Positions 1-9,233 are shown, numbered from the stretch's first letter. The stretch is 64,000 nucleotides of DNA from Ruegeria sp. HKCCD7303 (GCF_013111185.1 NZ_WVRE01000009.1:1-64000), one strand, 5' to 3'. Program-made: numbers and translations. The notes: generated from the sequence alone by a model not told the origin.

Positions 1-2
1 TC

Positions 3-131
3 TCTGAGCCTCTCTTCGGCGTCTATTACATCCAGACGCAGGCAGAATTTCAGCGCCCCGAGGCTAAGGTTTTCGTCAATTGGCTAAAATCTCAGTCGCA
101 AGTCGTATCGAGACACAACTCTGCAAGCTGA
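3..131 (+). CDS. LysR-family regulator, C-terminal fragment (cut by window edge)
   Basis: Only the last 42 residues are inside the window. They read as the end of a LysR-type effector-binding domain of the GcvA-like group: an F-G-V-Y-Y strand, then a short segment with R-P-E-A-K-V-F and the closing helix V-N-W-L. This 'RP..R/K.F..WL' ending is characteristic of LysR proteins. The stop is TGA at 129-131. The DNA-binding part lies left of the window, so its target cannot be judged. It is transcribed towards the rhodanese gene, which reads the other way. Confidence 0.6.
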   Translation, partial: SEPLFGVYYIQTQAEFQRPEAKVFVNWLKSQSQVVSRHNSAS

Positions 132-184
132 GAAGCTTCTATTGACCCCTGCGTGTTTGCTCATCACCGTTGGTTTCGCCTTTT

Positions 185-580
185 TTAAGGCTGCTTTGTA
201 GAGGAGCCCGCTGCGATCAGAGCCGCCATCCCTCCATCGATGAACTGCACGTTTTGAAAACCCATCGCAGTCAATACATTTGCCGCTGCCGCGCCTCGAT
301 AGCTCGGAGCTCCGCCACAAGTGGTGAAAATTCGCCTTGCACGATCCTGTAACTCTTGAGATCTGTATTCACTTTCAAGGTCTGCCATCCAAGCGACGGC
401 GCGACCAGGAGCCGGAATTGCTCTCGGGCTGATACCTGTGGCCGCCATTTCAGCGCTATCCCTTACGTCCACCACAAGTGCGTTGGGGTCTTCGATCAGT
501 ACTGCCAGCGCGTCAGTTGCTGAAATTGGATTTGCTTTGGATATTTCTTGAGCTTCCATTTGTGCGAATGTTAAGACCAT
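185..580 (-). CDS. Single-domain rhodanese-like sulfurtransferase
   Basis: A 131-residue protein that is essentially one rhodanese domain. It has the N-terminal 'D-V-R-D' strand (VVDVRDSAE) and an active-site loop with a cysteine in T-C-G-G-A-P-S-Y-R-G-A, followed by the domain-closing strand 'V-Q-F-I-D-G-G'. The loop is longer than the usual six-residue C-x4-R loop. Such proteins carry a persulfide on the cysteine and pass sulfur to thiols or cyanide; the acceptor is not visible here. The start at 580 is chosen because GGGGGGCAAC lies directly upstream; an in-frame codon at 598 would add six residues. A two-domain sulfurtransferase lies 3.8 kb away on the other strand. Confidence 0.75.
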   Translation of the reverse strand: MVLTFAQMEAQEISKANPISATDALAVLIEDPNALVVDVRDSAEMAATGISPRAIPAPGRAVAWMADLESEYRSQELQDRARRIFTTCGGAPSYRGAAAANVLTAMGFQNVQFIDGGMAALIAAGSSTKQP

Positions 581-766
581 GTTGCCCCCCGACTGCAAAT
601 CTTACGCTATGCTACCATGCGGCTGATTTACCGTAAAACGGCATCCAAGCGATGATTGCCGGTCTTGTGGTCGCCCAGACGGTTGCCATCAACGAAGTTA
701 AACAAGTCCCGGTCAACGGCAGAAGCGGGCCTCGCAAATGCCCCAGCCATTGCTGTTGATCAGTGA

Positions 767-2413
767 CTACTCTGCGGCCAAAGCGTTCTGCCTGCAATAA
801 CACGATGCCTTGATCGGCACCTCGGCGCGAGCAGTGGCCTTGTCCAGTTGTAGCTTAATGTGGGTGGCTTCGACCGTTTCACCGCGCCGGACGAGACATT
901 CGTGCAAGCCATGCAGGCTCCAGACGTTGCCCGGATGCTGACAGGCCCGGCTAAGCGTTGCATCCAGGCCAAGGTCTGCACGGTAAACAGCTTCGGCTTC
1001 CTCCATCTGGCCCTGCTCAAGAAGAAGAGCACCCAGCGCATGACGGGTGGGTTGCATCCAGCCCCAGGGCTCGTCGTACGGCAAGTTGTCGTCGATCTCG
1101 ACTGACTTTCGCAGGTGGTCAAAGGCCGTTTCGTGCTCTCCTGCGTGATAGGCCAACTCACCCAGCATCATTTGCTCAGCGACCTTCAGAATGTCCCGGC
1201 ATGTGTTGTTGAACAGCATTCGGGTCTCAGGAACTCTGGCCAGAGCATCATAGAACTTGGCTTTTTCACTCTCGGCTTCGGCGACCCTGTGTAGGTTGGC
1301 CAAGGCAACCGTCCTTGCATACCGCATCATGGCGATAGTGACGCTGTAGAGCTCCGCATCTTCAGGTAACTCCTGATCAAGGATAGCCTGCCAGCGTCCA
1401 AACCTGATCAATACATGTTGTTTCATAGGAATGAACGCCTCGAACCAATCAGCCATTGGCCGAAGTGTCTCTGAAGGTAAAGTTTCGACAAGCTCATCGG
1501 CGGCTTCGATTGCTGCCGATGGTTGCCCCAAGAACATCGCACCGTATATTTTAAAGTGATAGTTGTGGCACCGATAGACGGAATAGAAATTGTCAGGGCC
1601 TTCTCGCTTAAGAAACTTGCGATCTGCCAATATGGCTTTGTGATTTCGCAGTACCACGTTCATGTAGTCTCCGCACAACACGTCGATATGGGTCGGCATG
1701 TGCAACAAATGCCCGGCCTCGGGCACCAGCGTGCCGAGCACATCCCCGTGACGCAGTGCCCGTTCGGGGTGGGGCGACATTTCCATCAGGTGAATATACA
1801 TGTGCAATAGTCCTGCGTGCTCCCATGCTCCGGAAAGTGTATCGAACGCATTTTCGAGCACAGATACTGCCTCGAGCGTATCGGCCCCTTCGGCGGGCTT
1901 TCCGGACGGCAAATCCCAAAGCTGCCAAGGTGTCCGGTTCATGAGCGACTCGGCCAGAATCGCGGACACGTCCAGGTCCTGATCGAATTCGGAGTGAACC
2001 TTTCGCATCGCATCAGCGAATGCATCATTCCATGGGCTGAAATCCTCGATATCCGATGAGGATGGATAACGCGCTGGAATGGCTTCGATGAGCGCGCGTT
2101 CAACAGGCGTCAGTTTGTCCTTTAACGATGCAGCAGCCTGGATTGACGCTTTTGCCAAGGCGATACAGTCAGGCTTCTCGTCTTCTTCGAATGTTTCCCA
2201 GGGCTTGTTGTAGTTCGGCCCAATGCAATACGCGATGCCCCAGTGCGCCATTGCGCAATTTGGATCCGCAGCCACGGCATTCTGAAAGCATACAATCGCT
2301 TCTTCGTGGTTGTACGCGTAAGTCCAAGCCAAACCACGATCAAACCAAAGCTGGGCTTCGTCCGACGAGGTTGTGATCTTTCGGCTGTAGCTACCGAGAT
2401 CATAGTATTCCAT
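767..2413 (-). CDS. Tetratricopeptide-repeat protein, TTC38/StaR-like
   Basis: A 548-residue, largely helical protein. The N-terminal part shows a clear TPR unit (W-F-D-R-G-L-A-W-T-Y-A-Y-N-H-E-E-A-I-V-C, then A-A-D-P-N-C-A-M-A-H-W-G). Further helix pairs occur throughout, including a late unit around 'E-Q-G-Q-M-E-E-A-E-A-V-Y-R-A-D-L'. There is no signal peptide or membrane segment, so it is probably a cytoplasmic scaffold. The start is ATG at 2413 (GTG at 2416 is in frame), with AGGGGG a few bases upstream. A second, shorter TPR protein lies upstream on the same strand. No enzymatic motif was seen, so the function is unknown. Confidence 0.75.
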   Translation of the reverse strand: MEYYDLGSYSRKITTSSDEAQLWFDRGLAWTYAYNHEEAIVCFQNAVAADPNCAMAHWGIAYCIGPNYNKPWETFEEDEKPDCIALAKASIQAAASLKDKLTPVERALIEAIPARYPSSSDIEDFSPWNDAFADAMRKVHSEFDQDLDVSAILAESLMNRTPWQLWDLPSGKPAEGADTLEAVSVLENAFDTLSGAWEHAGLLHMYIHLMEMSPHPERALRHGDVLGTLVPEAGHLLHMPTHIDVLCGDYMNVVLRNHKAILADRKFLKREGPDNFYSVYRCHNYHFKIYGAMFLGQPSAAIEAADELVETLPSETLRPMADWFEAFIPMKQHVLIRFGRWQAILDQELPEDAELYSVTIAMMRYARTVALANLHRVAEAESEKAKFYDALARVPETRMLFNNTCRDILKVAEQMMLGELAYHAGEHETAFDHLRKSVEIDDNLPYDEPWGWMQPTRHALGALLLEQGQMEEAEAVYRADLGLDATLSRACQHPGNVWSLHGLHECLVRRGETVEATHIKLQLDKATARAEVPIKASCYCRQNALAAE

Positions 2414-2796
2414 CACAATAACCCCCTAATTAAAGGTAGGAGGTTACCACAATGGGCTGTTTCTCGATACTGGCGACATCAAAGCCGACCCAAGGCATAG
2501 ACCCGACTTATATGAGCCCCATTTGATCGAAGCACTCTTCTTGGCGACTGACCAACTTATCGGCTACGTGAGTGACGCGTCGTCCAATCCATCCACAGTA
2601 GCCCACCGACAAGACCACAAACACCGCTCGCACACCTAAGACGGGCTTTTGACAAAGCTGATGTCGGCAGTCAGGTTGGTCTTTTCCGCCAACTAACACT
2701 TTTGGGGCCTGGTAACGTCGTGCGACAGCTTCTGTTCTAACTGGCGTTGAAAACGTGTAATTTGCGCTCATTGCGGGCGTCAAAAATACGGGCACC
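2414..2796. other. Intergenic region between two TPR genes; no gene recognised
   Basis: About 380 bp without a convincing coding region. A 95-codon open frame on the minus strand (2508-2795) has no ribosome binding site or recognisable family, and I do not call it. The end nearest 2413 holds the AGGGGG Shine-Dalgarno of the TPR gene. No terminator-like hairpin stood out. Confidence 0.5.
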
Positions 2797-4077
2797 CTAT
2801 TCTTCTAGCGTGGCAACTGCATGGTCGTGAGAGGTATGCGGTCGATGCATGTTGAGGATACGTCGAGCTTCATTCGATTTTCCCGATATTGCCAGCGCAT
2901 GCGCCAATGAAAACTCAATAATATCGCGTTGCGCCCGGCTACCACCAAGGCGTTCGTGCTCAGACATGACACTTACGAATTTCTCAATCGCTTCGTCCGC
3001 GTTTCCATCCGCCAAAGCACGGAATGCGCCTGCTACCGAAGCAACGGTGGGGCCTGCGGGTCCCTTTGCGCCGTCAATGGTTGCTTCCAGACGCTCTCTG
3101 TTTCCAGCCATCGCATGCGCAAGAGCAGCGTGAACATCCGCAAAAGCCAAGCCTGGTGAAGGAAAGAACTGAACAGCATAGTCGCTGAGTTGTTGCCAAC
3201 GCTCCTGAGGAATTTGCTCGCCAGCCAAAAAGGCGCGGTGAACAATTGCCACACTATCAGTCAAAACGTTCAGTGGTGGCGCAGGAGGTCGGTCGGGGGA
3301 AACATAATCATCGAACAGCTTCCACATACCTGCCACATCGCCGCTCTCAAGCGCCCACAGAGCGACGTGCCAGCTGAGATGGCAGTGCAGATACGCTGTG
3401 AAGGGATAGTCTTGCCAGAATTCGCGCAGATAAGCGTAGCCAGCGTCCGTCTCCCCGTTCTCATAGTAGAGATGGGCCCTGACATGTGCACTGTGTGCGC
3501 TGTCTGGCTTCAACTCAAGCGCGCGCTCGATGTTTTCCGCGGCCGGGCCGATCTGTCCGGCCTCCATCTGGGCAAATGCATGCTGGCAGAGAAACCACCA
3601 GTCGTCACCATAGTGCGGCTTCAACATGGTTGTGTACGCAAGCTGCTCCGCCTCGCGTCCAGCCTGACCTGAAAACCCTATTAAGCCAAATACGCTGGTA
3701 CATGTCTGAGCAAGCAAAATATCTCGCGGATGGTCTGTGACGTGATCCCGGATGCGCCTGTAGGCCTGCGGTGCACGCCCCTCAATGAGATCGCTGATAA
3801 TGTCGATCTGGGCGGCTTCGCGCGGGCTGACACCATGCGACAGTTCCTTTGCGACGGCTATTTGACGCTTTGCATCTTGTCCACGCCCGACGGTAACAAG
3901 GTAGCGAGCAAGCCCGACATGGGGCATGGCAAAGCTATCATCTGCCTGCATTGCAGAACGGTAAGCTTCTTCAACATCATCAAAAGCACCCAGAAATCGG
4001 TCGATGCCTTCAACGTAGGCGTCTCGCGCAGTTTGTGATGTGGTCGTTAGCGGGCTTCCGTACCGATCTTCAAGCAT
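2797..4077 (-). CDS. TTC38/StaR-like tetratricopeptide-repeat protein
   Basis: A 426-residue protein resembling the conserved TTC38/StaR-like TPR family. It opens with 'A-R-D-A-Y-V-E-G-I-D-R-F-L-G' and a unit pairing 'A-Y-R-S-A-M-Q-A-D-D-S-F-A-M-P-H-V-G-L-A-R'. It then has the family's central 'D-W-W-F-L-C-Q-H-A-F-A-Q-M-E' and 'H-L-S-W-H-V-A-L-W-A-L-E-S-G' helices. Members are about 430-470 residues, so this one is full length. The biochemical role of the family is poorly defined; the named member StaR lies in a glycopeptide biosynthesis cluster. The start at 4077 has GGAAGG upstream. It is followed on the same strand by a larger TPR gene after 383 bp. Confidence 0.8.
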   Translation of the reverse strand: MLEDRYGSPLTTTSQTARDAYVEGIDRFLGAFDDVEEAYRSAMQADDSFAMPHVGLARYLVTVGRGQDAKRQIAVAKELSHGVSPREAAQIDIISDLIEGRAPQAYRRIRDHVTDHPRDILLAQTCTSVFGLIGFSGQAGREAEQLAYTTMLKPHYGDDWWFLCQHAFAQMEAGQIGPAAENIERALELKPDSAHSAHVRAHLYYENGETDAGYAYLREFWQDYPFTAYLHCHLSWHVALWALESGDVAGMWKLFDDYVSPDRPPAPPLNVLTDSVAIVHRAFLAGEQIPQERWQQLSDYAVQFFPSPGLAFADVHAALAHAMAGNRERLEATIDGAKGPAGPTVASVAGAFRALADGNADEAIEKFVSVMSEHERLGGSRAQRDIIEFSLAHALAISGKSNEARRILNMHRPHTSHDHAVATLEE

Positions 4078-4176
4078 CCAAACCTTCCACTTTCTGTACC
4101 AAACCTGTCCGTCAGTGAGCTATATGAGCATGCCTACCCATAAACGAGTCAAAGGAAATCGACGTTACGAGGCGCC

Positions 4177-4219
4177 ATGATTTCAGCATCCGTTTCTTTC
4201 AGAAGTCTCATGAAATCAT
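4177..4219. promoter_or_regulatory. Inverted repeat upstream of the sulfurtransferase gene
   Basis: Perfect 9-bp arms ATGATTTCA (4177-4185) and TGAAATCAT (4211-4219), separated by 25 bp, lie in the region between the divergent TPR gene and the sulfurtransferase. The sequence to its right (4220-4300) is A/T-rich and could hold the promoter. A regulator site or an mRNA hairpin are both possible; no T-tract follows, so it is not a standard terminator. Confidence 0.35.
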
Positions 4220-4343
4220 CAACATGCCGTTTAAATCATATTTGCTTTATCAAATCCCGATTTTCCAAAATTGGACTCCGAAAGCAATTTTGGGGATTAT
4301 TCCATACGGCTCGACCCGCGTCCGGTTAGAGGAGAAAGTAGGT

Positions 4344-5264
4344 ATGACAACCCAAACTCGCCCGCTCATTGATACGGCTTGGTTGGCAGATAACCTGACT
4401 AACCCGAAACTGCGCATCATTGATGTTCGCTGGAAGTTTAGGGAGGAAAACGGCAAGGGCGTAGCCTATGACGATAGGAGCGAGTTCCAGGCCGAGCACA
4501 TTCCTGGCGCCGTGTATGTTGGCATGTCGACGGAGCTTGCAGACAGCACTCAGAACACTCCCGACATGATGCTCGGCCGAGAGGACTTCGGGGAAAGGAT
4601 GCGCGAGTTGGGTGTTTCCAACGACAGTCATGTCGTGGTCTACGATGACTCCGGGCTTCCATTGGCGTCTGCGCGTCTTTGGTGGGCACTTTCGCACTAT
4701 GGCCATAAAAACGTGCAGGTCTTGGACGGCGGCTTGCAGCAATGGAAACTCGAAGGTCGACCCACTGAAACTGGCGATCTAACCGTTGAGCATGGTGACT
4801 TTGAACCAACAGTGCAGAGCAATTGGATTGCCCGCAAAGCTGATGTCTTGGATGCGATGGGTAAGCCCGGAGTCAGAATTGTGGACTTTCTACCAAACAA
4901 CCTCTTCCGAGGCGACGGAGTTCACACATGGGGAGGTCGCTCGGGACATATTCCCAGTGCCGTCAACATACCGGCGATATCGAACATCGATCCGGATTTG
5001 GCACACATACCCATTGCCGAACGTGCAGCTAAACTAAAGGAACGTGGTTCATTCAAGTTGGCGGATCATTCCAAGCTCCTCAAGCACTATCAGGACAAGG
5101 GAATTCAAACTGACGATGAGGTCATCGCCTATTGCGGCCGTGGCATAGCTGCTTCTTGTGGGCTCCTTGCGTTGCGCCAAATGGGGTTCGAAAAGTCCCG
5201 CCTGTACGATGGTTCATGGGCTGAGTGGAGCGCCGATGAGAGCCTTCCGGTTGAAACCTCGTGA
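4344..5264 (+). CDS. Two-domain sulfurtransferase (thiosulfate/3-mercaptopyruvate type)
   Basis: A 306-residue tandem rhodanese protein. The N-terminal domain has 'L-R-I-I-D-V-R-W' and the 'V-V-Y-D-D-S-G-L-P-L-A-S-A-R-L-W-W' segment typical of the inactive domain. The C-terminal domain carries the catalytic loop C-G-R-G-I-A after 'V-I-A-Y'. The family moves sulfur from thiosulfate or 3-mercaptopyruvate to cyanide or thiol acceptors; the loop alone does not settle which donor is used. The start at 4344 follows GAGGAG with good spacing; the open frame extends 40 codons upstream but without a ribosome binding site. A methyltransferase begins 64 bp downstream on the same strand, so the two may be co-transcribed. 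Confidence 0.85.
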   Translation: MTTQTRPLIDTAWLADNLTNPKLRIIDVRWKFREENGKGVAYDDRSEFQAEHIPGAVYVGMSTELADSTQNTPDMMLGREDFGERMRELGVSNDSHVVVYDDSGLPLASARLWWALSHYGHKNVQVLDGGLQQWKLEGRPTETGDLTVEHGDFEPTVQSNWIARKADVLDAMGKPGVRIVDFLPNNLFRGDGVHTWGGRSGHIPSAVNIPAISNIDPDLAHIPIAERAAKLKERGSFKLADHSKLLKHYQDKGIQTDDEVIAYCGRGIAASCGLLALRQMGFEKSRLYDGSWAEWSADESLPVETS

Positions 5265-5328
5265 GACTACGATTTTGGGTCACTTTGGGCGGTCCAATTA
5301 TTGACGCGTTGCTAGGAGGATATTTTTG

Positions 5329-6120
5329 ATGACGGACAATTTCCGGCTGACCAAAGAGGCTGCGCAGAAGTACAACAACCATAGTGTGCCTGCGATGTTC
5401 GGCCCATTGGCTGAAGCAACAATGCAGAAGGTTCAGCTTCGAAGCGGCACTTGTGTTATCGACATCGCATGCGGCACCGGGGCTTTGACGCGAGAGATTG
5501 CAAGGAAACTGACGGGCGAAGGCCGGGTTGTTGGCGTAGATCTGAACGAAACCATGATTGATGTCGCGCAGTCCAATCAGCCGGATTGTCGTCATGTGCT
5601 CGAGTGGTATGCAGCAGATGTAACCGAGTTACCTTTCGGAAATGCTACGTTTGACTATGCCTTCATACAACAGGGGCTTCAGTTCTTCCCCGACAAATCC
5701 GCCGCTTTGCAAGAGGTTCATCGGATCTTGCGCAATGACGGTCAGCTATTTTTGACATGTTGGCGTGCAGTGTCGCCCTTCAATGGAGCGCTTGCAAAAG
5801 CTCTCGAGCGCCATGTTGGAACAGATGCCGCAATCAAGGCCAGAGCGCCTTTTTCGTTTCGAGATGGGGACCTCATTTCTAAGTTGTTGGTCGATGCAGG
5901 CTTCAAGATAGCTCGTCACGAGCCATTGGTACTTGAGCGAAGATTTATTGATCTTCGCGCGCAAATCATGGCGCTGCCAATCGAAACCGATCTTAAGGAT
6001 GCAGGTGCTGACGTCACCAACAAGGTCGTGGAAGAGGTTGCAGACGCTTTGTCTAGATATGACAAAGAAGGCGTATTGCACGTACCGCAAGAAGCGCACC
6101 TATTTGTCGCCGCGGCATAG
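5329..6120 (+). CDS. Class I SAM-dependent methyltransferase
   Basis: A 263-residue methyltransferase of the UbiE/Methyltransf_11 type. Motif I is 'V-I-D-I-A-C-G-T-G-A-L-T' near residue 45, followed by the acidic ribose-binding end of strand 2 (V-V-G-V-D-L-N). The post-motif 'F-D-Y-A-F-I-Q-Q-G-L-Q-F-F-P-D' and 'E-V-H-R-I-L-R-N-D-G-Q-L-F' are also visible. The substrate is unknown. The start is ATG 5329, with a strong AGGAGGA at 5314-5320; TTG at 5326 is in frame. It sits between a sulfurtransferase and a MaoC-fold protein on the same strand. Confidence 0.85.
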   Translation: MTDNFRLTKEAAQKYNNHSVPAMFGPLAEATMQKVQLRSGTCVIDIACGTGALTREIARKLTGEGRVVGVDLNETMIDVAQSNQPDCRHVLEWYAADVTELPFGNATFDYAFIQQGLQFFPDKSAALQEVHRILRNDGQLFLTCWRAVSPFNGALAKALERHVGTDAAIKARAPFSFRDGDLISKLLVDAGFKIARHEPLVLERRFIDLRAQIMALPIETDLKDAGADVTNKVVEEVADALSRYDKEGVLHVPQEAHLFVAAA

Positions 6121-6246
6121 GTCAACGACCACTGACTTAGTTCTCCATTACGATCTTTGCCATGGTCGAAAGACAATGCAGCATTAGTGGCGGCCGAGCC
6201 TGGCTCCGCGTTGACGGTTGAGTCTGCATCAAACTATACTTTTGCC

Positions 6247-6696
6247 ATGGCTAGCGGAAAATACATCGACGATTTGTCGGTTGGCGAAACCTTCGAAACC
6301 GGTGGCGTCACGCTGACCGAGGGAGCGATTATTGACTTCGCACTGGTTCATGACCCGCAGCCCTTCCACGTTAACAAAGTGGCTGCCGCAGAGTCGATGT
6401 TCGGCGGTCTCATTGCCAGTGGATTTCAGACAATAGCGCTTACTTTCAGGTTGTTTCGCGACACTGGTGTACTTACCGGAACCAATCTGGGTGGACATGG
6501 AATGGACGAGGTACGGTGGCTGGCTCCGGTGTATTCCGGTGACACGATCAGCGTGCGCGTCACGGTTGAGGCGATTACACCGTCACGTTCGAAGCCAGAC
6601 CGGGGAACGGTCAAATTCCGATACCAGACATTTAACCAGAACGATGTTGAAGTTCTTAACCTGGTTATGCACCACGTGATGGCATATCGGAGTTAA
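6247..6696 (+). CDS. MaoC-like hot-dog dehydratase
   Basis: A 149-residue protein with the MaoC/R-specific enoyl hydratase pattern: an N-terminal 'D-L-S-V-G-E-T-F' element, the hydratase signature D-x-x-P-x-H (D-P-Q-P-F-H-V-N), then 'G-L-I-A-S-G-F' and 'W-L-A-P-V-Y-S-G-D-T-I-S-V-R-V' in the hot-dog core. Family members hydrate trans-2-enoyl-thioesters or act on related acyl compounds. The start at 6247 fits family length, but I see no clear ribosome binding site; an earlier ATG at 6157 would add 30 residues unlike the family. It is the last gene of a possible three-gene run. Confidence 0.8.
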   Translation: MASGKYIDDLSVGETFETGGVTLTEGAIIDFALVHDPQPFHVNKVAAAESMFGGLIASGFQTIALTFRLFRDTGVLTGTNLGGHGMDEVRWLAPVYSGDTISVRVTVEAITPSRSKPDRGTVKFRYQTFNQNDVEVLNLVMHHVMAYRS

Positions 6697-6859
6697 GGCA
6701 GTTTGCAGCGACTTGGGCGCGGCGATCAATTTGAACTCCCATTGTCATCTTCAAGAGTATCCTTGGGCTTGCTACATAAGGCTTCTATTCGCAATTGCGG
6801 TCGTGGCGTACATGCAAACTAGCTTGTTCGCGTGTTATCAATCCTTTTTGCCTAAATAA

Positions 6860-7747
6860 CTACTTGTAGATTGCCGCATAGCGAGGTGCGAAGAACTTAA
6901 CGAAGGCTCTAACCTCTGGCCGGCGATAAGCTTCCGGCGAAATGAGCATTAGGTGCGGCACCGCAAGTTCGGGGATTTCGTCGAAACATCGGATAAAAGA
7001 CATGTCTGTTTCCACCAGCTTGACATTGCTGATCCCAAGGCCTTGCCCTGACCTGATCGCCGCATGCATTAGCTCCAGTTCAGTGAAAGACATGACGATC
7101 TGGTCCGGCTCCACGTGATTGGTCAACCATTCGTGGAATACATTGGGCACATCGTCCCGCTGAAAGGTAACAAACTGATGCCCGGCCAGATCATTCGTTG
7201 ACCCCGGTAAGCCAAATTTGTCCGCGTAATTTTTGCTGCCGAACAAAGACCAGCGGGCCGTGCTGATCTTACGACAGATCAGGTCAGGATCGGGATCGGT
7301 TCTTGCAAGGCGCAAAGCAATGTCGGCCTCGCCCGCCATCAGGTCCAGCGCCCGAACGCTGGACAAAAACTCGAATGCGACATCCTGATTGTCGGCGGAA
7401 AACTCGTTTACGATTTCAATCATGCGTGCGGAGAAGTTTGCCGAATAAGCGGTGATACGGATGGGTTGTGTCGACGTCAATTCCTTCGCGCAATCGGTAA
7501 ATTCGAGGACTGAAGCCTCGATTGCTTCGGCGAGGGGAACGAGGCGAAGGGCTTCTGGGGTCGGTTTGAACCCGTGCGTACCACGCTCAAACAGCGTCAA
7601 GCCTGTTTCTCTTTCGAGAACATCAATGCGTCGGGCGACCGTTGGTTGGGAGACCTTTAGCTTTCTGGAGGCCGCAAGCGTCGATCCTTCTCTCAAGACA
7701 GAGAGGAACACACGAATATCCGACCAATTTCGGAACCCGTTCTTCAT
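6860..7747 (-). CDS. LysR-family transcriptional regulator
   Basis: A 295-residue regulator. The N-terminal winged helix is clear (V-F-L-S-V-L-R-E-G-S-T-L-A-A-S-R-K-L, S-Q-P-T-V-A-R-R-I, L-E-R-E-T-G-L-T-L-F-E-R). It is followed by an effector domain ending in 'R-P-E-V-R-A-F-V-K-F-F-A'. The start at 7747 places the HTH at the usual distance from the N-terminus; the upstream extension is not conserved in type. It is divergent from a 73-residue protein gene across 97 bp, the usual arrangement for LysR regulators and their targets. Confidence 0.88.
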   Translation of the reverse strand: MKNGFRNWSDIRVFLSVLREGSTLAASRKLKVSQPTVARRIDVLERETGLTLFERGTHGFKPTPEALRLVPLAEAIEASVLEFTDCAKELTSTQPIRITAYSANFSARMIEIVNEFSADNQDVAFEFLSSVRALDLMAGEADIALRLARTDPDPDLICRKISTARWSLFGSKNYADKFGLPGSTNDLAGHQFVTFQRDDVPNVFHEWLTNHVEPDQIVMSFTELELMHAAIRSGQGLGISNVKLVETDMSFIRCFDEIPELAVPHLMLISPEAYRRPEVRAFVKFFAPRYAAIYK

Positions 7748-7844
7748 TTTTTTAGAACAGCACAATTTTGTGCCGGATACCAGAAAAACAGGTGAACAGT
7801 TACTGTTGTTGCGACAGCGCAAGCAACTCGGAAAGGACCATGAG

Positions 7845-8066
7845 ATGGCTTCCCATACAATGTCACCCAGCATCTGGACCGTATTTGGTGGACTGTTCGG
7901 TAGGACCAAGAGAGGCTTCCCCGAAGCCCGGAAGCCGCGGCCTACAGCTGACGATTTTCACGCTGAACGCGACTATATTAATGACGTGATCTGGAGTAAT
8001 CCCGATGCGTTTTCGAGTGAGCTTGACGTGCAGAACATGGTGAGTCTGTATCCAGGAAGGTTCTGA
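7845..8066 (+). CDS. Small hypothetical protein, 73 residues, divergent from lysR
   Basis: A short protein beginning M-A-S-H-T-M-S-P-S-I-W, rich in basic residues in its middle (R-T-K-R-G-F-P-E-A-R-K-P-R-P) and ending L-Y-P-G-R-F. No membrane segment or known motif is seen. The start at ATG 7845 follows GAAAGGA (7831-7837) with good spacing. It is predicted because of that ribosome binding site and its divergent placement opposite a LysR gene. Not recognised as a named family. Confidence 0.5.
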   Translation: MASHTMSPSIWTVFGGLFGRTKRGFPEARKPRPTADDFHAERDYINDVIWSNPDAFSSELDVQNMVSLYPGRF

Positions 8067-8230
8067 CGACACTTGGTGACAATCGGCCGAATAAGGCGAT
8101 TAGATCACGCCAAATGCAGCTGCAAGCTGGAAGTGGCAGCCACGCACCTGTGTTGTAGCCATTGAGTAAGTACCAATACGAGACTTTCATGAAGCCCGCG
8201 AAAGAACCCAGGCCGATTTACTTAGCTCAA

Positions 8231-9103
8231 TCACCCCTTTTTGCGCACCACGACAACAAATTGGGTCATCGAAAAGAAGAAGCGTCCAGTCCTTGCAAGG
8301 CTGAGCTGCTCATCAAACCACGATTGCGCAACTGCGGGATCAACATGGTCATTTGCGACAGTGTATTGCTTCATGAGGTGCATCATCATGATTGCGAGGC
8401 CATCAGGCTTCAACTGGTGATCCGTCATTGTGAACGACAAGACATCTTCCACACGGTCGCCGCGAGCCTTTATCAGCGCGGGCAGTCTTTCCGGGACGGA
8501 ACCACTCACAAAGTGCTGGTTCCAGGATGTCAGCATCTTTTGCATTCTGTCGGGCTCATCGCTGAACCAGATCAAGCTGCCAAAGTGTAGATCGCTGATG
8601 ACGAGGCGCCCGCCGGGTTTGACGCACCGCAGCGTGTCAGCCAACGCACCGTCTACGTCTTCGATGTACTCAAAGACCTGTACCGAGACGGCCTTGTCAG
8701 CACTCTCATCCTCAATGGGCAAGCTATTTGCGGCACCAGCACGAAACTCCACGTTTGCGTAGTCGCTGCACCGTTCTCTAGCAGCTGCCGTCATGTCAGC
8801 GCTTGGGTCGATCCCGATGACATAGCCATCCGAGCCAACTGCCCGGGCCAACTCAACTGTCAACATCCCGTTGCCACAACCGATGTCCAAAATAGTTTCA
8901 CCAGGAGCCGGGCACAGCGCATCGAATGAAGCCTGTCTTCGCCGCGTCAGTTCTGCGCCTTGATAGGCGATTTCAAGTAATTTCGTTGTTTCAGCGTCAA
9001 ATTTAAGCAACTCTCCACCCTTACAAAGCCCACATGCCCCCAAAACCTTATCAGAAATTGAGTTATCTACGAAAAGCAGGACGGATCGTTGAGGCTTGAA
9101 CAT
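8231..9103 (-). CDS. Class I SAM-dependent methyltransferase
   Basis: A 290-residue methyltransferase. Motif I is 'I-L-D-I-G-C-G-N-G-M-L-T', followed by 'V-I-G-I-D-P-S' with the ribose-binding aspartate and 'S-V-Q-V-F-E-Y-I-E-D' before 'L-R-C-V-K-P-G-G-R-L'. The core seems to start at 'F-D-A-E-T-T-K-L-L-E'; a TTG at 9010 after GGTGGAGAG could be the real start, removing a cysteine-containing N-terminal stretch. ATG 9103 also has GGTGG upstream. The AhpD-like gene lies 130 bp upstream on the same strand. The substrate is unknown. Confidence 0.8.
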   Translation of the reverse strand: MFKPQRSVLLFVDNSISDKVLGACGLCKGGELLKFDAETTKLLEIAYQGAELTRRRQASFDALCPAPGETILDIGCGNGMLTVELARAVGSDGYVIGIDPSADMTAAARERCSDYANVEFRAGAANSLPIEDESADKAVSVQVFEYIEDVDGALADTLRCVKPGGRLVISDLHFGSLIWFSDEPDRMQKMLTSWNQHFVSGSVPERLPALIKARGDRVEDVLSFTMTDHQLKPDGLAIMMMHLMKQYTVANDHVDPAVAQSWFDEQLSLARTGRFFFSMTQFVVVVRKKG

Positions 9104-9233
9104 GGATCCACCAACAATAAATGAATGCGCCGACTTGATCCGACGAATGATTTAACCCCGAGAGCGAAGGACGCATCTGCCGCTCTATCGGACCAGCTTT
9201 TCGTGGCGTTTCGAACGTTAGAACAACATCAAT

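Noticed and set aside
2508..2795. 95-codon minus-strand open frame between the TPR genes
   Set aside because: No ribosome binding site, no recognisable motif and unusual composition; treated as non-coding.
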